DNA from: Nitrososphaerota archaeon
GTDB taxonomy: Archaea > Thermoproteota > Nitrososphaeria > Nitrososphaerales > Gagatemarchaeaceae
Reading direction: 5' to 3'
DNA: 5,915 nt
Assembly (NCBI GenBank): GCA_005877225.1
Contig: VBPK01000117.1
Location: 1 to 5,915 of the forward strand
Shown one piece after another: positions 4,555 through 5,915 of the stretch. A program made the translations under genes and the position numbers. Every line of letters starts with the position of its first letter. The stretch's first letter is position 1. Below the pieces are notes generated by a model. The model searched no databases. It saw nothing but the letters and a program-made list of their open reading frames with translations, and was not told where the DNA came from.

Positions 4555-5691
4555 TTGATCGCCGGAATACCGCGGGAGACGACTCCGGGCGAAAAGCGAG
4601 TTTCGCTCGTGCCCGAGAACATCTCGAAACTGGGCGGACTGCAAATAACGATGGAGCGAGGGGCCGGGGACGCGGCAGGCTATCCCGACTCTGCCTACGT
4701 GGAGAAGGGGGCGAGGATCTCCGATGACGCGAGGTCCCTCTACGGAGGAGCGGATCTCGTTCTCAAGGTAATGCCACCGACCCCCTCGGAGGCGGGACTC
4801 CTCAAGGAGGGCTCTACCCTGATCTCCTTCCTCTATCCCTTGGCGAATATCGAGACCGTTCAGAAGCTGACGGCCCGCCGAACAACTGTCTTTGCGATGG
4901 AACTTATGCCGAGGATAAGCCGAGCGCAGTCGATGGATGCCCTCTCCTCCCAGGCCACCCTGGCGGGATACAAGGCAGTCCTCATCGCCGCAGACTCCCT
5001 TCCCAGGCTCTTCCCTCTTCTGATGACAGCCGCCGGAACCATCCCCGCGGCGAAGGTGTTTGTGGTTGGCGCCGGTGTCGCGGGGCTCCAAGCGATCGCC
5101 GCGGCCAGGAGACTCGGAGCTATCGTGGAAGCGTACGACGTGCGTCCCGCTGTGAAAGAGCAGGTCGCTAGTCTTGGCGCCAGGTTCGTCGAACTGCCCG
5201 TCGAGACAAAGGAAGCGCAGGACGCGGGAGGGTATGCAAAGGCTCAATCCGAAGAGTTTTACATGAAACAGCAGAGATTCTTGGCCGAGCGCGCGCAGGC
5301 TTCAGACGTGGTGATCACAACCGCTCTGGTCCCGGGGCAACGCGCCCCTCAGCTGATCTCAGGGGAGGCCATCAGGGGGATGCGGCCAGGGTCGGTCGTG
5401 GTAGATTTGGCGGCGGAGCAGGGCGGCAACTGCGCCCTGACTGAGCCCGGGAAAACCGTCGTCAAGCACGGAGTGACCATCCACGGACCCCTGAACCTCC
5501 CTTCGACGATGGCGCCGCAAGCGAGCCAGCTCTACTCAAGAAACATAACCTCATTCCTCCTGACAATGGTCAAGAACGGCAGCTTGACCCTTGACCTGAA
5601 GGATGAATTGATCAGAGGACCGCTCGTGATTCAGGGCGGCGAGGTTATGCACCCCCCGACGAAGCTTGCACTCGAGCAGGGGAGACGCTAG
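4555..5691 (+). CDS. pntA: NAD(P) transhydrogenase subunit alpha-1 (NAD(H)-binding domain I)
   Basis: A 378-residue soluble subunit of proton-translocating NAD(P) transhydrogenase, which uses the proton gradient to drive hydride transfer from NADH to NADP+. It forms domain I, bound to the inner face of the membrane complex. The N-terminus has the family pattern GIPRETTPGEKRVSLVPE. The RQD loop is complete in PRISRAQSMDALSSQ (residues 119-133), with Arg120, Gln125, Asp128 and Ser131. The Rossmann fingerprint GAGVAGLQAI is at 172-181, and Asp195 of AYDVR is placed to bind the adenine ribose of NAD. The mobile-loop Tyr is in GGYAK (225-229). Alanine dehydrogenase is a relative, but this loop set and the alpha-2 gene downstream identify transhydrogenase. 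The protein ends without membrane segments, so the enzyme is the split three-subunit type, as in Rhodospirillum. TTG at 4555 is preferred over GTG 4537 because of GGAGGT at 4543-4548. Confidence 0.95.
   Translation: MIAGIPRETTPGEKRVSLVPENISKLGGLQITMERGAGDAAGYPDSAYVEKGARISDDARSLYGGADLVLKVMPPTPSEAGLLKEGSTLISFLYPLANIETVQKLTARRTTVFAMELMPRISRAQSMDALSSQATLAGYKAVLIAADSLPRLFPLLMTAAGTIPAAKVFVVGAGVAGLQAIAAARRLGAIVEAYDVRPAVKEQVASLGARFVELPVETKEAQDAGGYAKAQSEEFYMKQQRFLAERAQASDVVITTALVPGQRAPQLISGEAIRGMRPGSVVVDLAAEQGGNCALTEPGKTVVKHGVTIHGPLNLPSTMAPQASQLYSRNITSFLLTMVKNGSLTLDLKDELIRGPLVIQGGEVMHPPTKLALEQGRR
5678..5684 (+). promoter_or_regulatory. Shine-Dalgarno site of pntAB inside the pntA 3' end
   Basis: AGGGGAG lies six bases before the GTG at 5691, within the last codons of the alpha-1 gene. 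It supports both the chosen start and translational coupling of the two subunits. Confidence 0.65.
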
Positions 5692-5915
5692 TGGTAGAGG
5701 TCTCCCAGGCTGACGTCGTCGTGAACCTCCTGATCTTCCTGATGGCCACCTTCCTCGGGACGGAACTCATCAGGCACGTTTCTCGCCTTCTCCACACACC
5801 CTTGATGTCGCTCACGAACGCAATCTCCTCGGTTTCCATTGTGGCTGCCCTCATCGTCATGGTGGGACCGAAGAACGACTTCATCCTCACGCTGGTGACG
5901 GTCGCGGTCGCGCTG
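5691..5915 (+). CDS. pntAB: NAD(P) transhydrogenase subunit alpha-2 (membrane domain), 3' end outside window
   Basis: The frame begins with GTG overlapping the last base of the pntA stop (TAGTG) and stays open to the window end, giving 75 residues. The signature HTPLMSLTNAIS (35-46), diagnostic for the small membrane subunit of transhydrogenase, follows a first membrane helix at about 9-29. A second helix covers about 44-60, and a third begins at about 63. Family members are about 90-110 residues with three or four helices, so most of the gene is present. The protein forms part of the proton channel in the membrane with the beta subunit, whose gene is expected directly downstream. No frame break is seen. 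The identification rests on the signature and on its coupling to the alpha-1 gene. Confidence 0.92.
   Translation, partial: MVEVSQADVVVNLLIFLMATFLGTELIRHVSRLLHTPLMSLTNAISSVSIVAALIVMVGPKNDFILTLVTVAVAL

Noticed and set aside
4552..5247. 231-codon - strand open frame inside pntA
   Set aside because: It is an antisense shadow of a gene with every catalytic motif intact; the translation is rich in Arg, Gly and Ser and has no family features.
5645..5890. 81-codon - strand frame at the window end
   Set aside because: It is antisense to pntAB, which carries the HTPLMS/TNAIS signature and a coupled start.

Overview
The window is archaeal chromosomal DNA. It encodes a transcription factor B (TFB), a small zinc-binding protein matching archaeal RNA polymerase subunit P (Rpb12), an AbrB-PhoU fusion regulator of archaeal type, and TATA-type promoters (one leaderless, one with a very short leader). 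GC is moderate to high, gaps are short, and GTG and TTG starts are used freely. The CxC form of the second metal knuckle in the Rpb12 protein reminds me of Thaumarchaeota/Nitrososphaeria-like lineages, but that placement rests on memory and is tentative.

Layout, left to right. (1) Bases 2-334, + strand: the C-terminal end of a saccharopine dehydrogenase-family oxidoreductase cut by the window edge. Its stop codon interleaves with that of the next gene in one CTAG. (2) Bases 331-1959, - strand: a two-gene phosphate uptake operon, DUF47 (PhoU-like accessory protein) then a PiT phosphate permease, 12 bases apart. (3) Bases 1960-2157: a divergent intergenic region with two GATATAT elements. One of them lies about 26 bases before the next gene's first codon and overlaps an imperfect palindrome. 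(4) Bases 2158-3174, + strand: the AbrB-PhoU regulator. (5) Bases 3200-4343, - strand: tfb followed by rpoP, a 49-residue gene with no ATG, GTG or TTG start in its frame. (6) Bases 4344-4536: the tfb promoter and the pntA leader. (7) Bases 4555-5915, + strand: proton-translocating NAD(P) transhydrogenase subunits alpha-1 (complete) and alpha-2 (cut by the window end); beta is expected beyond the edge.

How they work together. Regions 2-4 form a compact phosphate-uptake unit: permease, PhoU-like partner, and a divergently transcribed regulator joining a DNA-binding-type domain to a PhoU domain. No two-component system or ABC Pst genes are present in this window. Regions 5 and 7 are separate units: basal transcription, and NADPH supply linked to the membrane proton gradient. 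No mobile element, CRISPR array, tRNA or rRNA is visible. The least ordinary points are the start codon of rpoP, its position behind tfb, and the palindrome over the regulator's own promoter.
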